The notes: generated by a model from the sequence alone, not told the origin. Shown: positions 1 to 9,934, numbered from the stretch's first letter. The stretch is DNA of 64,000 nucleotides from Arthrobacter sp. Bi83 (GCF_918698095.1 NZ_CAKKLY010000003.1:62001-126000), one strand, 5' to 3'. Numbers and translations: made by a program.

Positions 1-1
1 C

Positions 2-454
2 AAGATCGCCGGCACCGCAGAGTTCAAGGAACGCCAGGAACGCGTCCTCGAGGGCGCCAAGATCATCGCGGACCGCCTCAACCAGTCCGACGTCGCCGAA
101 GCCGGCGTCTCGGTCCTCACCGGCGGCACCGACGTGCACCTGGTCCTGGTTGACCTGCGCAACTCGCAGCTGGACGGCCAGCAGGCCGAAGACCTCCTGC
201 ACTCCGTGGGCATCACCGTCAACCGCAACGCCGTGCCGTTCGACCCCCGCCCGCCGATGGTCACCTCCGGTCTGCGCATCGGCACCCCGGCGCTGGCAAC
301 CCGCGGTTTCGGCGCCCAGGAGTTCACCGAGGTTGCAGAGATCATCGCCTCCGCACTGAAGGCAGGGTCCGGCACCGATGTGGAGGCACTGCAGGCCCGC
401 GTGGACAAGCTGGCCGCCGACTTCCCGCTGTACCCGCAGCACGAGCAGTGGTGA
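2..454 (+). CDS. glyA: Serine hydroxymethyltransferase, C-terminal part (cut by window edge)
   Basis: Only the last 150 codons are present; the reading frame runs in from the left edge. SHMT is a cytosolic PLP enzyme that converts serine and tetrahydrofolate to glycine and 5,10-methylene-THF. The fragment covers the C-terminal small domain: [14 protein letters not shown], then [12 protein letters not shown] and the conserved [16 protein letters not shown] segment, ending in the family-typical FPLYP tail. The PLP-binding lysine lies upstream of the window and cannot be checked. The stop codon abuts folD, whose product uses methylene-THF, so the two probably form one one-carbon operon. Confidence 0.97.
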   Translation, partial: KIAGTAEFKERQERVLEGAKIIADRLNQSDVAEAGVSVLTGGTDVHLVLVDLRNSQLDGQQAEDLLHSVGITVNRNAVPFDPRPPMVTSGLRIGTPALATRGFGAQEFTEVAEIIASALKAGSGTDVEALQARVDKLAADFPLYPQHEQW

Positions 455-462
455 ACCCCTCT

Positions 463-1374
463 ATGGCGCAGACCGCGAAGGTCCTTGACGGTAGGGCAGC
501 CGCTGCCGCCATTAAATCCGAGCTGGCTGAGCGCGTGGCGGTCCTGAAGGCCCGCGGCGTCACTCCGGGCATTGCCACCGTACTCGTGGGCGCGGACCCT
601 GCCTCGCAGCTGTACGTGTCCATGAAGCACAAGCAGTCTGTGGAGATCGGGATGAACTCGATCCAGCGTGAGCTTCCGGCGGATGCCACCCAGGCCCAGG
701 TTGAGGCCCTCATTGACGAACTCAATGCGGATCCTGCGTGCCACGGCTACATTGTGCAGCTGCCGCTGCCCAAGCACCTGGATACCGACGCGATTCTTGA
801 GCGGGTTGACCCCGCCAAGGATGCCGACGGCCTGCACCCGACCAACCTTGGCCGGCTGGTGCTCAATGTCAACGGCGAGATCACCTCGCCGCTGCCGTGC
901 ACGCCCCGCGGCGTCATCGAGTTGCTGGAGCGCAACGGCTACAGCCTCGCGGGCAAGCACGTCGTGGTGGTCGGCCGCGGCGTCACGATCGGCCGCTCGA
1001 TCGGCCTGCTGCTCACCCGGCGGGCCGTGAACGCCACCGTGACGCTGACGCACACCGGCACCAAGAACCTCTCGGAGCTGCTGCGGCAGGCGGACGTCAT
1101 TGTGGGGGCGGCGGGTGCCAAGCACATCGTCAAGGCTGCGGACATTAAGCCGGGCGCGGCCGTGCTCGACGTCGGTGTCACCCGTGAAACCGATCCCGAG
1201 ACGGGCAAGAGCAAGGTCCATGGCGACATCGATCCTGCCGCTGCCGAGGTAGCCGGGTGGATTTCGCCGAACCCCGGCGGCGTCGGTCCCATGACCGTGG
1301 CGCTGCTCATGACCAACGTGGTCGAAGCCGCGGAACGCCAACTGGCAGCGGGAAGCACCTCCGGCGTCGGCTGA
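463..1374 (+). CDS. folD: Bifunctional methylene-THF dehydrogenase / methenyl-THF cyclohydrolase
   Basis: FolD oxidises 5,10-methylene-THF with NADP and hydrolyses the methenyl product to 10-formyl-THF in the cytosol. The 303-aa product has the usual length. The YVSMK motif gives the catalytic Tyr51/Lys55 pair; QLPLPKHLD lies at the folate site, [14 protein letters not shown] in the Rossmann NADP site, and PGGVGPMT near the C-terminus. I chose ATG 463. GTG 451 overlaps the glyA stop as GTGA and is a real alternative; neither has a convincing Shine-Dalgarno sequence. It sits directly behind glyA, which makes its substrate. A strong hairpin follows the stop. Confidence 0.95.
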   Translation: MAQTAKVLDGRAAAAAIKSELAERVAVLKARGVTPGIATVLVGADPASQLYVSMKHKQSVEIGMNSIQRELPADATQAQVEALIDELNADPACHGYIVQLPLPKHLDTDAILERVDPAKDADGLHPTNLGRLVLNVNGEITSPLPCTPRGVIELLERNGYSLAGKHVVVVGRGVTIGRSIGLLLTRRAVNATVTLTHTGTKNLSELLRQADVIVGAAGAKHIVKAADIKPGAAVLDVGVTRETDPETGKSKVHGDIDPAAAEVAGWISPNPGGVGPMTVALLMTNVVEAAERQLAAGSTSGVG

Positions 1375-1397
1375 TTTCGCTCTCCACTGCCCGGACC

Positions 1398-1433
1398 GTA
1401 GGGCGCCTACTCCTGCCGGAGTAGGCGCCCTAC
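1398..1433 (+). terminator. Perfect 16-bp inverted repeat after folD
   Basis: Left arm 1398-1413 and right arm 1418-1433 are exact reverse complements around the 4-base loop TGCC. There is no U-tract, so termination efficiency is uncertain. A 17-base part (1411-1427) recurs at 3442-3458, after the response regulator. Confidence 0.6.
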
Positions 1434-1468
1434 GCCGTTAAGCAGACGACGACCAGCGCGCCCGCGGC

Positions 1469-1474
1469 TAGGCT
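1469..1474 (+). promoter_or_regulatory. -10 box for a leaderless histidine kinase transcript
   Basis: TAGGCT ends 6 bases before ATG 1481, leaving no room for a ribosome binding site. The same arrangement recurs at nine other genes in the window. No clear -35 box. Confidence 0.55.
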
Positions 1475-1480
1475 CGGACT

Positions 1481-2713
1481 ATGCAGCGCCGTTTCCGGGG
1501 ACCGCCCACCGCCGTCATCGTGACCGCTGTGGCGGTTTTCCAGATTGTCGGCACCTTCTTCGCCTCCGCCCGGCAGCCGGACCACCGGCCCCTGGATGTA
1601 CTCGCCTTCGTCCTGCTGCTGCTGGGGCCGGCCTCGTTATCGTTGCGGCGGCGCGCTCCGCTGGTCATGCTGCCGGTTGCGGCAGCGGCCGTCACGGCCT
1701 ATTTGGCGCTCGGCTATGCGTGGGGCCCGGTGTTCCTGTCGCTGGCCCTCGCCATCGTGTTCTCCGCGGCGGCCGGCAAACGCTGGCAGACCTGGGCGTT
1801 GGCAGGCGCGTGCGCTGCCGTGCTGGTGGCTGTGTCACTGCTGGCCGGCGATGACGCATCCCTGATCCGGGCCTTCGCTGGAACATCGTGGCTGGGCATC
1901 CTCGTCCTGTTCGGGGAAGGTGCCAGGCTGCGCGGCGAGCGGGTTGCCGAACGCCGCCGCCAACGTGAAGCCCGGGAGCAGGCCGCGCGCGACGAGTACC
2001 GGCTTGCGCTCGCCCGGGACATCCACGACGTCGTGGCGCACTCACTCTCGCTGATCAACGTCCGCGCCTCAGTGGCGCTGCACCTGGGGGAGAAGGATCC
2101 GGGCCAGTTCCGCCCGGCACTGGAGGCGATCAAGACAGCGAGCAAGGAATCGCTGGCGGAGATCCGCCAGCTTCTGGGAGTCCTCCGCGACGACGCCCCG
2201 CTGGGCCCGGCCCCGCTGGGCCCGGCCCGGTTGGGCCCGGCCCGGTTGGACCCTGCCCCGCTCAGCCCGGTGCCGCCGCCACAGCTGCAGCGCGTCGCCT
2301 GGCTCGCGGAAGGCGCCCGCAACGCCGGTCTGGAGGTGGTGCTGACCCAGCCGGACCCGGACGTTTCGAGCCGCCTTCCAGAGGCGGTGCAGGAGGTGGC
2401 CTACCGGATCGTCCAGGAGTCCCTGACGAATGTGGTGCGGCACGCCGGAGCGCGGAAGGCCGGCGTCGTCCTCGCCCTGGAAGATCCGGAATCACCGGCA
2501 GAGTCCGGCGGCGGCCGGCTCACCGTGACAATCGACGACGACGGCGCTGGCGCCGCCGGAGTTCCCGAAGGGAACGGCGTGACCGGAATGCGGGAGCGGG
2601 CGGCCGCCCTGGGTGGCACGCTTGAGCTCGCTGCACTCGAGCCGGGCTGGCGGGTCCGGGCCATTCTGCCGGTCCCCGCCCCGCCGCTGCAGGAGATGGA
2701 CGGCAGGCCATGA
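1481..2713 (+). CDS. Two-component sensor histidine kinase, HisKA_3 (NarL-partner) type
   Basis: The 410-aa membrane kinase has several hydrophobic helices in residues 10-150, a short coiled linker rich in Arg and Glu, the HisKA_3 dimerisation helix with ARDIHDVVAHS (phospho-acceptor His182), and a C-terminal HATPase_c domain (N-box near residue 315, then DDDGAG and GMRERAAALGG). There is no large extracytoplasmic sensor domain, so the signal is probably sensed in the membrane. Between the two catalytic domains (around residues 241-262) lies a run of five-residue Pro/Leu/Gly/Ala repeats encoded by near-identical 15-base units. ATG 1481 fits a leaderless promoter. The stop overlaps the response regulator start as ATGA. 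Confidence 0.93.
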   Translation: MQRRFRGPPTAVIVTAVAVFQIVGTFFASARQPDHRPLDVLAFVLLLLGPASLSLRRRAPLVMLPVAAAAVTAYLALGYAWGPVFLSLALAIVFSAAAGKRWQTWALAGACAAVLVAVSLLAGDDASLIRAFAGTSWLGILVLFGEGARLRGERVAERRRQREAREQAARDEYRLALARDIHDVVAHSLSLINVRASVALHLGEKDPGQFRPALEAIKTASKESLAEIRQLLGVLRDDAPLGPAPLGPARLGPARLDPAPLSPVPPPQLQRVAWLAEGARNAGLEVVLTQPDPDVSSRLPEAVQEVAYRIVQESLTNVVRHAGARKAGVVLALEDPESPAESGGGRLTVTIDDDGAGAAGVPEGNGVTGMRERAAALGGTLELAALEPGWRVRAILPVPAPPLQEMDGRP

Positions 2714-3375
2714 TCCGCATCCTGCTGGCCGACGACCAGAACCTCATCCGGGCTGGTTTCCGCGCACTGCTGAACGCCGAACCGGACATGGCCATGGTGG
2801 CCGAGTGCGGGACCGGCCGCGACGCCGTGCGCCTGGCGGCCCGCGAGCATCCGGACGTGGTGCTCATGGACATTCGCATGCCCGGCGGCGACGGGCTTGA
2901 GGCCACACGGCAGATCATGGCCGCCGAGGACCTGGCAGGCACGCGGATCATAATCCTGACCACCTTTGAACTGGACGAATACATCGCGGAGGCGGTGCGG
3001 GCCGGGGCGGCCGGATTCCTGGTCAAGGACACGGAACCGGAGGAGCTGCTCCGCGCGGTGCGCGTGGTCCACGACGGCGACGCCCTCCTGTCGCCCTCAG
3101 TGACCCGCCGCATCATGGCCCTGCTGGCCGTGCAGTCGCGTGCGTCCCGGCCCCCGGCCTCGCTGGACCAGATTACGGAGCGCGAACGCGAGGTCCTGCG
3201 GTTGGTGGGTGAAGGCCTGAACAACGCAGAGATCGCTGAACGGCTGTTCATCACGCCGCTCACGGCCAAGACGCACGTCTCCCGGATCATGACCAAGCTG
3301 CTGATCAGGGACCGGGCACAGCTGGTGGTGCTCGCCTACGAATCGGGGCTGGTGCGCCCGGGCTGGGCCGGCTGA
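2710..3375 (+). CDS. NarL/LuxR-type DNA-binding response regulator
   Basis: The 221-aa protein has a receiver domain (acidic pocket Asp8/Asp9, phospho-acceptor Asp54 in VLMDIRMPGGDG, conserved TT of ILTTFELDEY, Lys of FLVKDTEP) and a C-terminal LuxR helix-turn-helix (TEREREVLRLVGEGLNNAEIA, written here in part). It starts inside the kinase stop (ATGA overlap), so the pair is translationally coupled. The SHOCT protein and ABC exporter follow on the same strand, which suggests, but does not prove, that they are targets. The last helix contains TKLLIRDRAQLVVLAYESGLV-like sequence typical of the family. Confidence 0.95.
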   Translation: MIRILLADDQNLIRAGFRALLNAEPDMAMVAECGTGRDAVRLAAREHPDVVLMDIRMPGGDGLEATRQIMAAEDLAGTRIIILTTFELDEYIAEAVRAGAAGFLVKDTEPEELLRAVRVVHDGDALLSPSVTRRIMALLAVQSRASRPPASLDQITEREREVLRLVGEGLNNAEIAERLFITPLTAKTHVSRIMTKLLIRDRAQLVVLAYESGLVRPGWAG

Positions 3376-3555
3376 CGGCGCTGGGCTGACTCAAGGCGCT
3401 GGGCAGCTTAAAGGTGTAGGCCAAAGGCGTAGGTGCACGCCTCCTGCCGGAGTAGGCGGGCATCCCAAGGTGACTCCCGGCGGCGGACGCCCCCCCGCCG
3501 TCGAACGGCAAGACTCGGAACAGAGCCGAAAGACGGCCCTCCACCGAGAGTTTGG

Positions 3556-3879
3556 ATGACTGAAATGCTTACTTCACTTGCCACCACCCTGGCTGCGGCG
3601 GCCTCGCAGCTGCCGGCGGACACTGTTGTATACGGGGGCCCTTGGAATGGCGGCGGCTTCTCACCGTGGTTCCTGCTGTTCCCGCTGTTCTGGATCCTGG
3701 TCATCGGGCTGTTCATTTTCGTGGCGAGGCGCACCTGGCGCCGGAACCACGAGTGGGCAACGGCCCGCGGCGGTGAAAGCGTTTTGCGGGAGCGCTATGC
3801 ACGCGGCGAAATCGATGAATCGGAGTACCGCCAGCGGCTGCGGGTCCTCCGCGGCGACGCCACGACCGGCGGAAAATAG
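3556..3879 (+). CDS. Small membrane protein with C-terminal SHOCT domain
   Basis: The 107-aa product has a short N-terminal segment, one strong transmembrane helix (PWFLLFPLFWILVIGLFIF, about residues 33-51), a basic stop-transfer stretch, and a SHOCT helix-pair near the C-terminus (RYARGEIDESEYRQRL). SHOCT modules are short oligomerisation domains, often found at the ends of membrane proteins; the function of this one is unknown. ATG 3556 was chosen because a GAGAG sequence precedes it; ATG 3565 is possible. Upstream in-frame codons to 3433 are unlikely to be translated. It lies between the two-component pair and the ABC exporter. Confidence 0.8.
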   Translation: MTEMLTSLATTLAAAASQLPADTVVYGGPWNGGGFSPWFLLFPLFWILVIGLFIFVARRTWRRNHEWATARGGESVLRERYARGEIDESEYRQRLRVLRGDATTGGK

Positions 3880-3886
3880 GCCCACG

Positions 3887-3953
3887 AAGATCGGCGCCTG
3901 CTGGGGCCGGGACCGTCAAGAGGCGGGGTCGGCCGCGGCGGCGCCGATCTTTT
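3887..3953 (+). terminator. Long-loop hairpin terminator after the SHOCT gene
   Basis: A 12-bp perfect stem (3887-3898 with 3940-3951) encloses a 41-base GC-rich loop and is followed by a short T run. Confidence 0.55.
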
Positions 3954-3988
3954 GAGACCGGGCTATTCCTTTGGCAGGGCCCGAGTAC

Positions 3989-3994
3989 TAGCGT
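3989..3994 (+). promoter_or_regulatory. -10 box for leaderless ABC exporter operon
   Basis: TAGCGT ends 6 bases before GTG 4001. Together with the terminator just upstream this marks a new transcription unit. Confidence 0.55.
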
Positions 3995-4000
3995 GGTGGA

Positions 4001-5014
4001 GTGCCTGAACTCCATTCCGCCGAAGAAACGTCTGAAAAACCTGTGTCCACCGAAGAAGCCGGGTCCGCCCACGAATCCGGGTCAGCCGCACGGCCGTACG
4101 TCATCACCGCGGAAAACCTAACCAAGACCTATGGCGACGTCACCGCCGTCGACGGCATTTCCTTCAGCGTTCCGGCGGGGGAGTCCTTCGGACTGCTGGG
4201 GCCCAACGGTGCAGGGAAATCCACCACCATGAAGATGATCGGCGGGGTGGCCCAGCGCACCTCCGGAAGCCTGACAATCATGGGCCTGGACCCGGAACAG
4301 CACGGGCCGGAGGTCCGCGCGCACCTGGGCGTCGTGCCGCAGCAGGACAACCTGGATGAGGAACTCAGGGTCCGTGACAACCTGCTGGTCTACGGCCGCT
4401 ATTTTGGGCTGCCGATTAGCTACCTTAGGCCCAAAGCGGACGAGCTCCTCGAATTCGCCCAGCTGACGGACAAGGCCAAGTCCAAGGTGGACGCGCTGTC
4501 CGGCGGCATGAAGCGGCGGCTGACGATTGCACGTTCGCTCATCAACGAGCCCCGCATCCTGCTCCTTGACGAACCCACCACGGGCCTTGACCCGCAGGCC
4601 CGGCACATCCTCTGGGACCGGCTGTTCCGGCTCAAGGAACAGGGCGTCACCCTGATCCTCACCACCCACTACATGGACGAAGCGGAGCAGCTCTGCGACC
4701 GGCTCATCGTGGTGGACAAAGGCCGGATCATGGCCGAGGGGTCGCCCGCCAGCCTGATCCGGGACTACTCCACCCGCGAGGTCCTGGAACTGCGGTTCGG
4801 CTCCGAGCGCAACGCCAGCGTCGGCGCGGAACTGGAGGGAATCGGCGAACGGCTGGAGACCCTCCCGGACCGCGTCCTCATCTACACCCACGACGGTGAA
4901 GCGGCCCTCGAGGAAGTCTCCGCCCGCGGCCTCCGCCCGCTCACCTCGCTGGTGCGCAGGTCCTCGCTGGAGGACGTTTTCCTCCGGCTGACGGGCAGGA
5001 GCCTCGTTGACTGA
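4001..5014 (+). CDS. ABC-2 exporter ATP-binding protein (DrrA/NodI-like)
   Basis: The 337-aa cytoplasmic ATPase has an approximately 35-residue acidic N-terminal extension before the ABC domain. Visible motifs are Walker A GPNGAGKSTT, Q-loop VVPQQDNLD, signature LSGGMKRRL, Walker B ILLLDEPTTGLDP and the switch His in LTTHYMDEAEQL. The C-terminal 90 residues are the accessory domain found in drug and polysaccharide exporters of the DrrA class. GTG 4001 fits the leaderless promoter. Two ABC-2 permeases follow with overlapping ends, giving a complete exporter. Substrate cannot be read from sequence. Confidence 0.94.
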   Translation: MPELHSAEETSEKPVSTEEAGSAHESGSAARPYVITAENLTKTYGDVTAVDGISFSVPAGESFGLLGPNGAGKSTTMKMIGGVAQRTSGSLTIMGLDPEQHGPEVRAHLGVVPQQDNLDEELRVRDNLLVYGRYFGLPISYLRPKADELLEFAQLTDKAKSKVDALSGGMKRRLTIARSLINEPRILLLDEPTTGLDPQARHILWDRLFRLKEQGVTLILTTHYMDEAEQLCDRLIVVDKGRIMAEGSPASLIRDYSTREVLELRFGSERNASVGAELEGIGERLETLPDRVLIYTHDGEAALEEVSARGLRPLTSLVRRSSLEDVFLRLTGRSLVD

Positions 5015-5882
5015 GCCGTCGTTCGCAGACGAAGTCAAGGAGCGCCCGACGTCGGTACCTCCTTTGCGGGCCCACTCACCGGAGGTTTCGGCCGCCAAAG
5101 CAAGGCGCTGGGGCGCGTTCTACTACGCCGAGCAGGTCCTGCGGGTGATGAAGGGCTACGGCTGGTCTATCTTCCTGTACAGCGTGGGGCAGCCCGCGGC
5201 CTACCTGTTCGCCATGGGCGTCGGCCTGGCCACACTCGTGGACACCGGCGGCGCTGCGGCGTTCGGCGGCGTGAGCTACATAACCTTCATCGCGCCGGCG
5301 CTCCTCATCTCGGCCGCCGTCATGACCGCCGCCACCGAATTCACGTTCCCTGTGATGGACGGCTTCAAATGGCGGCGGGTCTACTTCGGGCCCCACGCCT
5401 CGCCGCTCACCCCCGAGCAGATCGCGGGCGGGCAGATCATCGCCGTGACCGTGCGCTTCTTCCTCCAGTCCGCCATTTACTTCGTGATCGTGGCGCTCTT
5501 CGGCGCCTCGCCGAGCGGCTGGGGCTGGGTCTCCATCCTCGTGGCCACGCTTGCGGGCCTGGCCTTCGGGCTCCCGCTGATGGCCTACGCCGCCACCATC
5601 AAGGAAGACAAAGGCCAGTTTGCCATGGTCATGAGGTTCATCGTGATGCCGTTGTTCCTGTTCTCCGGGACGTTCTTTCCGCTGGACACGCTGCCCGTTG
5701 CGGTCCGCTGGGTCGGTTGGATTTCGCCCATCTGGCACGGGACGGAGCTTGGCCGGGTCGTGAGCTACGGCTATGAGGAATCGCCCGTGCTCACCATCAT
5801 CCACATTGCCTTCCTGCTCGGACTCGCCTGGCTTGGCTGGGTCCTCACCAAGCGCCAATTCGCCAGGAGGATGGGGCAGTGA
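5007..5882 (+). CDS. ABC-2 type permease, first subunit
   Basis: The 291-aa protein has about six hydrophobic helices (first near residues 50-72, last near 265-283) and an N-terminal cytosolic segment, as in the DrrB/NodJ family. The segment VMPLFLFSGTFFPLDTLP is the recognisable ABC-2 membrane signature. The start is TTG 5007, overlapping the ATPase stop by 8 bases; no better start was seen. It probably forms a heterodimeric pore with the next gene product. Confidence 0.9.
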   Translation: MTEPSFADEVKERPTSVPPLRAHSPEVSAAKARRWGAFYYAEQVLRVMKGYGWSIFLYSVGQPAAYLFAMGVGLATLVDTGGAAAFGGVSYITFIAPALLISAAVMTAATEFTFPVMDGFKWRRVYFGPHASPLTPEQIAGGQIIAVTVRFFLQSAIYFVIVALFGASPSGWGWVSILVATLAGLAFGLPLMAYAATIKEDKGQFAMVMRFIVMPLFLFSGTFFPLDTLPVAVRWVGWISPIWHGTELGRVVSYGYEESPVLTIIHIAFLLGLAWLGWVLTKRQFARRMGQ

Positions 5883-6712
5883 CAATCCTGACCCAGGGCC
5901 ACGGCGTCACCGAGGAAGCGCGTAACAGGCGCTTCGGGCCGCTGTATTCACGCAACGCCAAGGCGGTGATCGGACGCGGCCTGATGGCCACCAAAAGCAG
6001 CAACTGGATGGTCATGCTGTCCGGGTTCTTCGAGCCCGTGCTGTTCCTGCTCTCCATGGGCGTCGGCATGGGCGCCGTGGTTGGAACCGTCCAGGGCCCG
6101 GGTGGCCAGGAAATCAGCTACGCGGCGTACATCGCGCCTGCCCTCCTGGCAGTCTCGGCCATGAACGGGGCCGTGTACGACTCCACCTGGAACGTCTTTT
6201 TCAAGATGAACTTCGCCAAGCTCTACCAGGGGATGCTCTACACGTCGCTGGGGCCGCTGGATGTTGCCATGGGGGAGATTTTCCTGGCGCTGCTGCGCGG
6301 ACTGCTGTACGCCACGGGGTTCACCGCAGTGATGGGCGTCATGGGCCTCATCACCACGCCATGGGCCCTCCTGATGATCCCCGCCTCGGTTCTCGTCGCC
6401 TTCGGCTTCGCCAGCTTCGGCATGGGCATCACGAGCTTCATGAAGACCTTCCAGCAGATGGACTGGATCAACTTCATCATGCTTCCCATGTTCCTGTTCA
6501 GCGCCACGTTCTATCCGCTCAGCGTCTACCCGCAGTACATCCAGTGGCTGATCCAGGCCATGCCTCTCTGGCACGGCGTTGAGCTGCTGCGGCAGATCAG
6601 CGCGGGGGCTTTCACGCCCGCGACGGCCGTCCACATCGGCTACTACCTGGTGATGATCGTGCTCGGGCTCGCGCTGACCACCGGCAGGCTCAGGAGCCTG
6701 TTCCTCAAGTAG
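5879..6712 (+). CDS. ABC-2 type permease, second subunit
   Basis: The 277-aa homologue of the preceding permease shows the same layout: N-terminal cytosolic arm, six helices, and the signature IMLPMFLFSATFYPLSVYP. GTG 5879 overlaps the upstream stop as GTGA, so translation is coupled. Two different permeases with one ATPase suggest a heterodimeric exporter. No terminator is evident in the 85 bases before the next gene. Confidence 0.9.
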   Translation: MTILTQGHGVTEEARNRRFGPLYSRNAKAVIGRGLMATKSSNWMVMLSGFFEPVLFLLSMGVGMGAVVGTVQGPGGQEISYAAYIAPALLAVSAMNGAVYDSTWNVFFKMNFAKLYQGMLYTSLGPLDVAMGEIFLALLRGLLYATGFTAVMGVMGLITTPWALLMIPASVLVAFGFASFGMGITSFMKTFQQMDWINFIMLPMFLFSATFYPLSVYPQYIQWLIQAMPLWHGVELLRQISAGAFTPATAVHIGYYLVMIVLGLALTTGRLRSLFLK

Positions 6713-6797
6713 CCGTCCGCCGGTGCTGCCAGCCGGTGCTGTTCGCCCGGGGTGGAAGCGTTGCTGGCAGGGTCCGCGGGTTTGAGACAATAACTGC

Positions 6798-7361
6798 ATG
6801 CAATCACTGGGCAGCTCCAAGTCTTCCTCCCACCCGACCAAGGGCGGATTTTCCATGTTCCGCATCAGCGGTCCCGGCCTGCTGGTTCTGATCACGGCCT
6901 TCCTGGTGGCCGTCATTTTCGCGGCCAACCAGAACGACGTCGTGGGCTGGATCGTGGCTGTCATCGCGCTGTTCTGGCTACTGCTTGCCTCATTCGTGGT
7001 TTTCAGCATCCAGAGGGCGGCCAAGAAGGCCGGAGCGAAGTTCAGCGAAGCGCAGAACGCCTTCAACGCGGCCGCCGGCCGGGCTCCGTCACGGGTATCC
7101 ACGGACCAGGGCGGCACCCGCCTGGTGGGTGAACGCGGCGAAGCCGAAGAAATCCGGGACATGAAGCTGGATCACTCCTTCAAGATTGTGCAGGTGCAGG
7201 TGCGCGTTGTGGAGCAGGAGCGGGCCAAGGGCGCCGCCGCGGACCAGGACACCATCCGCCGCGCCCTGGAAACCATCGAGATCACTGCCACCAACGCCCG
7301 CGACATGATCAAGTCCTCCGGCGGCCCCGGTGAGCCGGTTACCGGAACCATCATCGACTAG
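6798..7361 (+). CDS. Uncharacterised two-helix membrane protein
   Basis: The 187-aa product has two adjacent transmembrane helices (about residues 27-44 and 49-70, LLVLITAFLVAVIFAAN and WIVAVIALFWLLLASF) followed by an approximately 115-residue hydrophilic C-terminal region that looks mostly alpha-helical. I do not recognise the family. A -10-like GACAAT (6786-6791) stands 6 bases before ATG 6798, favouring that start; ATG 6855 would also keep both helices. The stop codon TAG is part of the -10 box of the next gene. Confidence 0.75.
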   Translation: MQSLGSSKSSSHPTKGGFSMFRISGPGLLVLITAFLVAVIFAANQNDVVGWIVAVIALFWLLLASFVVFSIQRAAKKAGAKFSEAQNAFNAAAGRAPSRVSTDQGGTRLVGERGEAEEIRDMKLDHSFKIVQVQVRVVEQERAKGAAADQDTIRRALETIEITATNARDMIKSSGGPGEPVTGTIID

Positions 7362-7364
7362 AGT
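7359..7364 (+). promoter_or_regulatory. -10 box of exonuclease III gene, overlapping a stop codon
   Basis: TAGAGT ends 7 bases before GTG 7372 and its first three bases are the stop codon of the upstream gene. It sets the start at GTG 7372 rather than further upstream. Confidence 0.55.
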
Positions 7365-7371
7365 GGAACGG

Positions 7372-8205
7372 GTGAGCTCGGCATTGAAGAAGGACCACCT
7401 TCGCATCGCAACAGTCAACGTCAACGGCCTTCGTGCTGCCTACAAGAAGGGCATGGCGGAGTGGCTGGCGGAGCGCGAGGTGGACATCCTGACCCTGCAG
7501 GAAGTCCGTGCCCCGGACGCCATAGTCCACAAGCTGCTGGGCGAGGGCTGGCACATTCTGCACGCCGAAGCCGAGGCTAAGGGACGCGCGGGCGTTGCGA
7601 TCGCTTCGCGTGACGAACCGCTCGCCACCCGCACGCACATCGGTGACGACTACTTCGCGCTGGCCGGCCGCTGGGTGGAAGCCGACTTCCGCGTCACTGA
7701 CACTGCGGGCAAACCCGCCCAGCTGACCGTGGCGAGTGCATACGTCCACTCCGGTGAGGCGGACACGCCAAAGCAGGTGGACAAGTACCGTTTCCTGGAC
7801 GTCATGTCCACCCGTTTGCCCGAGCTCTCCAAGCACAGCGACCACGCCCTGGTCACGGGCGACCTCAACGTTGGCCACACGGAACTGGACATCAAAAACT
7901 GGAAGGGCAATGTCAAACGTGCCGGCTTCCTTCCGCAGGAGCGTGCCTACTTTGACCGCTTCTTCGGCGAGGAAATCGGCTGGAAGGATGTTCACAGGGG
8001 CCTGGCGGGTACCGTCAACGGCCCCTACACCTGGTGGTCCCAACGTGGCCAGGCCTTTGACAACGACTCAGGCTGGCGCATCGATTACCACATGGCCACC
8101 CCCACCCTCGCCGCCGCAGCTGTCTCGGCGGTCGTGGACCGGGCGCCCTCGTGGGACACACGTTTCTCTGACCATGCACCGCTGGTAGTGGACTACCGGC
8201 TCTAG
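7372..8205 (+). CDS. xthA: Exodeoxyribonuclease III (AP endonuclease, EEP family)
   Basis: The 277-aa cytosolic DNA-repair nuclease cleaves at abasic sites and removes 3' blocking groups. Family motifs appear in order: TVNVNGLRAA (metal-binding Asn), LQEVRAP (metal-binding Glu), SAYVHSGE (catalytic Tyr region), VTGDLNVGHTELD (catalytic Asp and Asn), WWSQRG and SGWRIDYHM, and the C-terminal FSDHAPLVVDY with the catalytic His. GTG 7372 was chosen because a -10 box lies 7 bases upstream; the in-frame extension to 7330 would run inside the previous gene. trpS follows after 18 bases. Confidence 0.93.
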   Translation: MSSALKKDHLRIATVNVNGLRAAYKKGMAEWLAEREVDILTLQEVRAPDAIVHKLLGEGWHILHAEAEAKGRAGVAIASRDEPLATRTHIGDDYFALAGRWVEADFRVTDTAGKPAQLTVASAYVHSGEADTPKQVDKYRFLDVMSTRLPELSKHSDHALVTGDLNVGHTELDIKNWKGNVKRAGFLPQERAYFDRFFGEEIGWKDVHRGLAGTVNGPYTWWSQRGQAFDNDSGWRIDYHMATPTLAAAAVSAVVDRAPSWDTRFSDHAPLVVDYRL

Positions 8206-8211
8206 TTTTAA

Positions 8212-9333
<1,122 letters not shown>

Positions 9334-9337
9334 ACCG

Positions 9338-9934
9338 ATGCCTGCCAACAGGAGAGTCGGCGATGGAATGAGCCTCGGGGTCATTCTGGGCTTCCCGCCT
9401 GGAATCGCCGAGGAACTGCAGCGATGGCGGGCATCCTTCGGGGACCCCATGGCCACGGTCATTCCGGCGCACATCACGCTCGTCACCACCACGCCCACCC
9501 ATGACTGGGAGGCCGCGCGGGAACATGTCCGCAAGATCGCCCGTACCCAGGCGCCGTTCATGGTCACGATCGCCGGCACAGGGTCCTTCCGCCCGGTTTC
9601 CCCGGTGGTCTTCATCAACGTGGAAGAGGGTTTCGGGGAGTGCGTCGAACTGCACGAAAAACTGCAGACGGGCCCTCTGGCACGCGACCTGCCTTTCGGC
9701 TACCACCCCCATGTGACCATTGCCCACGATGTGGCGCCGGAAAGCCTGGACGAGGCCGAAACGGTACTGAAGAACTACAGGGCGACCTTCCCCGTGGTTA
9801 GCATGGGACTTTACGAGCACGATGCCGACGGTATTTGGCAGCTACGGGAAGAGCTTGACTTTGGCACCGAACCTGACGACGAACGAGAGCAACTCCGAGC
9901 CGCAGACGCCGGCGGAGCAGCCGCTTCCCACTGA
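9338..9934 (+). CDS. 2H-family phosphoesterase (2'-5' RNA ligase-like)
   Basis: The 198-aa protein carries the two H-x-T/S motifs that define 2H phosphoesterases: AHITLV near residue 47 and HPHVTIAH near residue 125. Members act on cyclic phosphate or 2'-5' linkages in RNA or small nucleotides; the substrate here is unknown. ATG 9338 lies 4 bases after trpS; ATG 9368 (MSLGVILGF) is an alternative and loses nothing essential. The last 25 codons, acidic and Ala-rich, overlap the start of the next gene by 74 bases in another frame. Confidence 0.85.
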   Translation: MPANRRVGDGMSLGVILGFPPGIAEELQRWRASFGDPMATVIPAHITLVTTTPTHDWEAAREHVRKIARTQAPFMVTIAGTGSFRPVSPVVFINVEEGFGECVELHEKLQTGPLARDLPFGYHPHVTIAHDVAPESLDEAETVLKNYRATFPVVSMGLYEHDADGIWQLREELDFGTEPDDEREQLRAADAGGAAASH

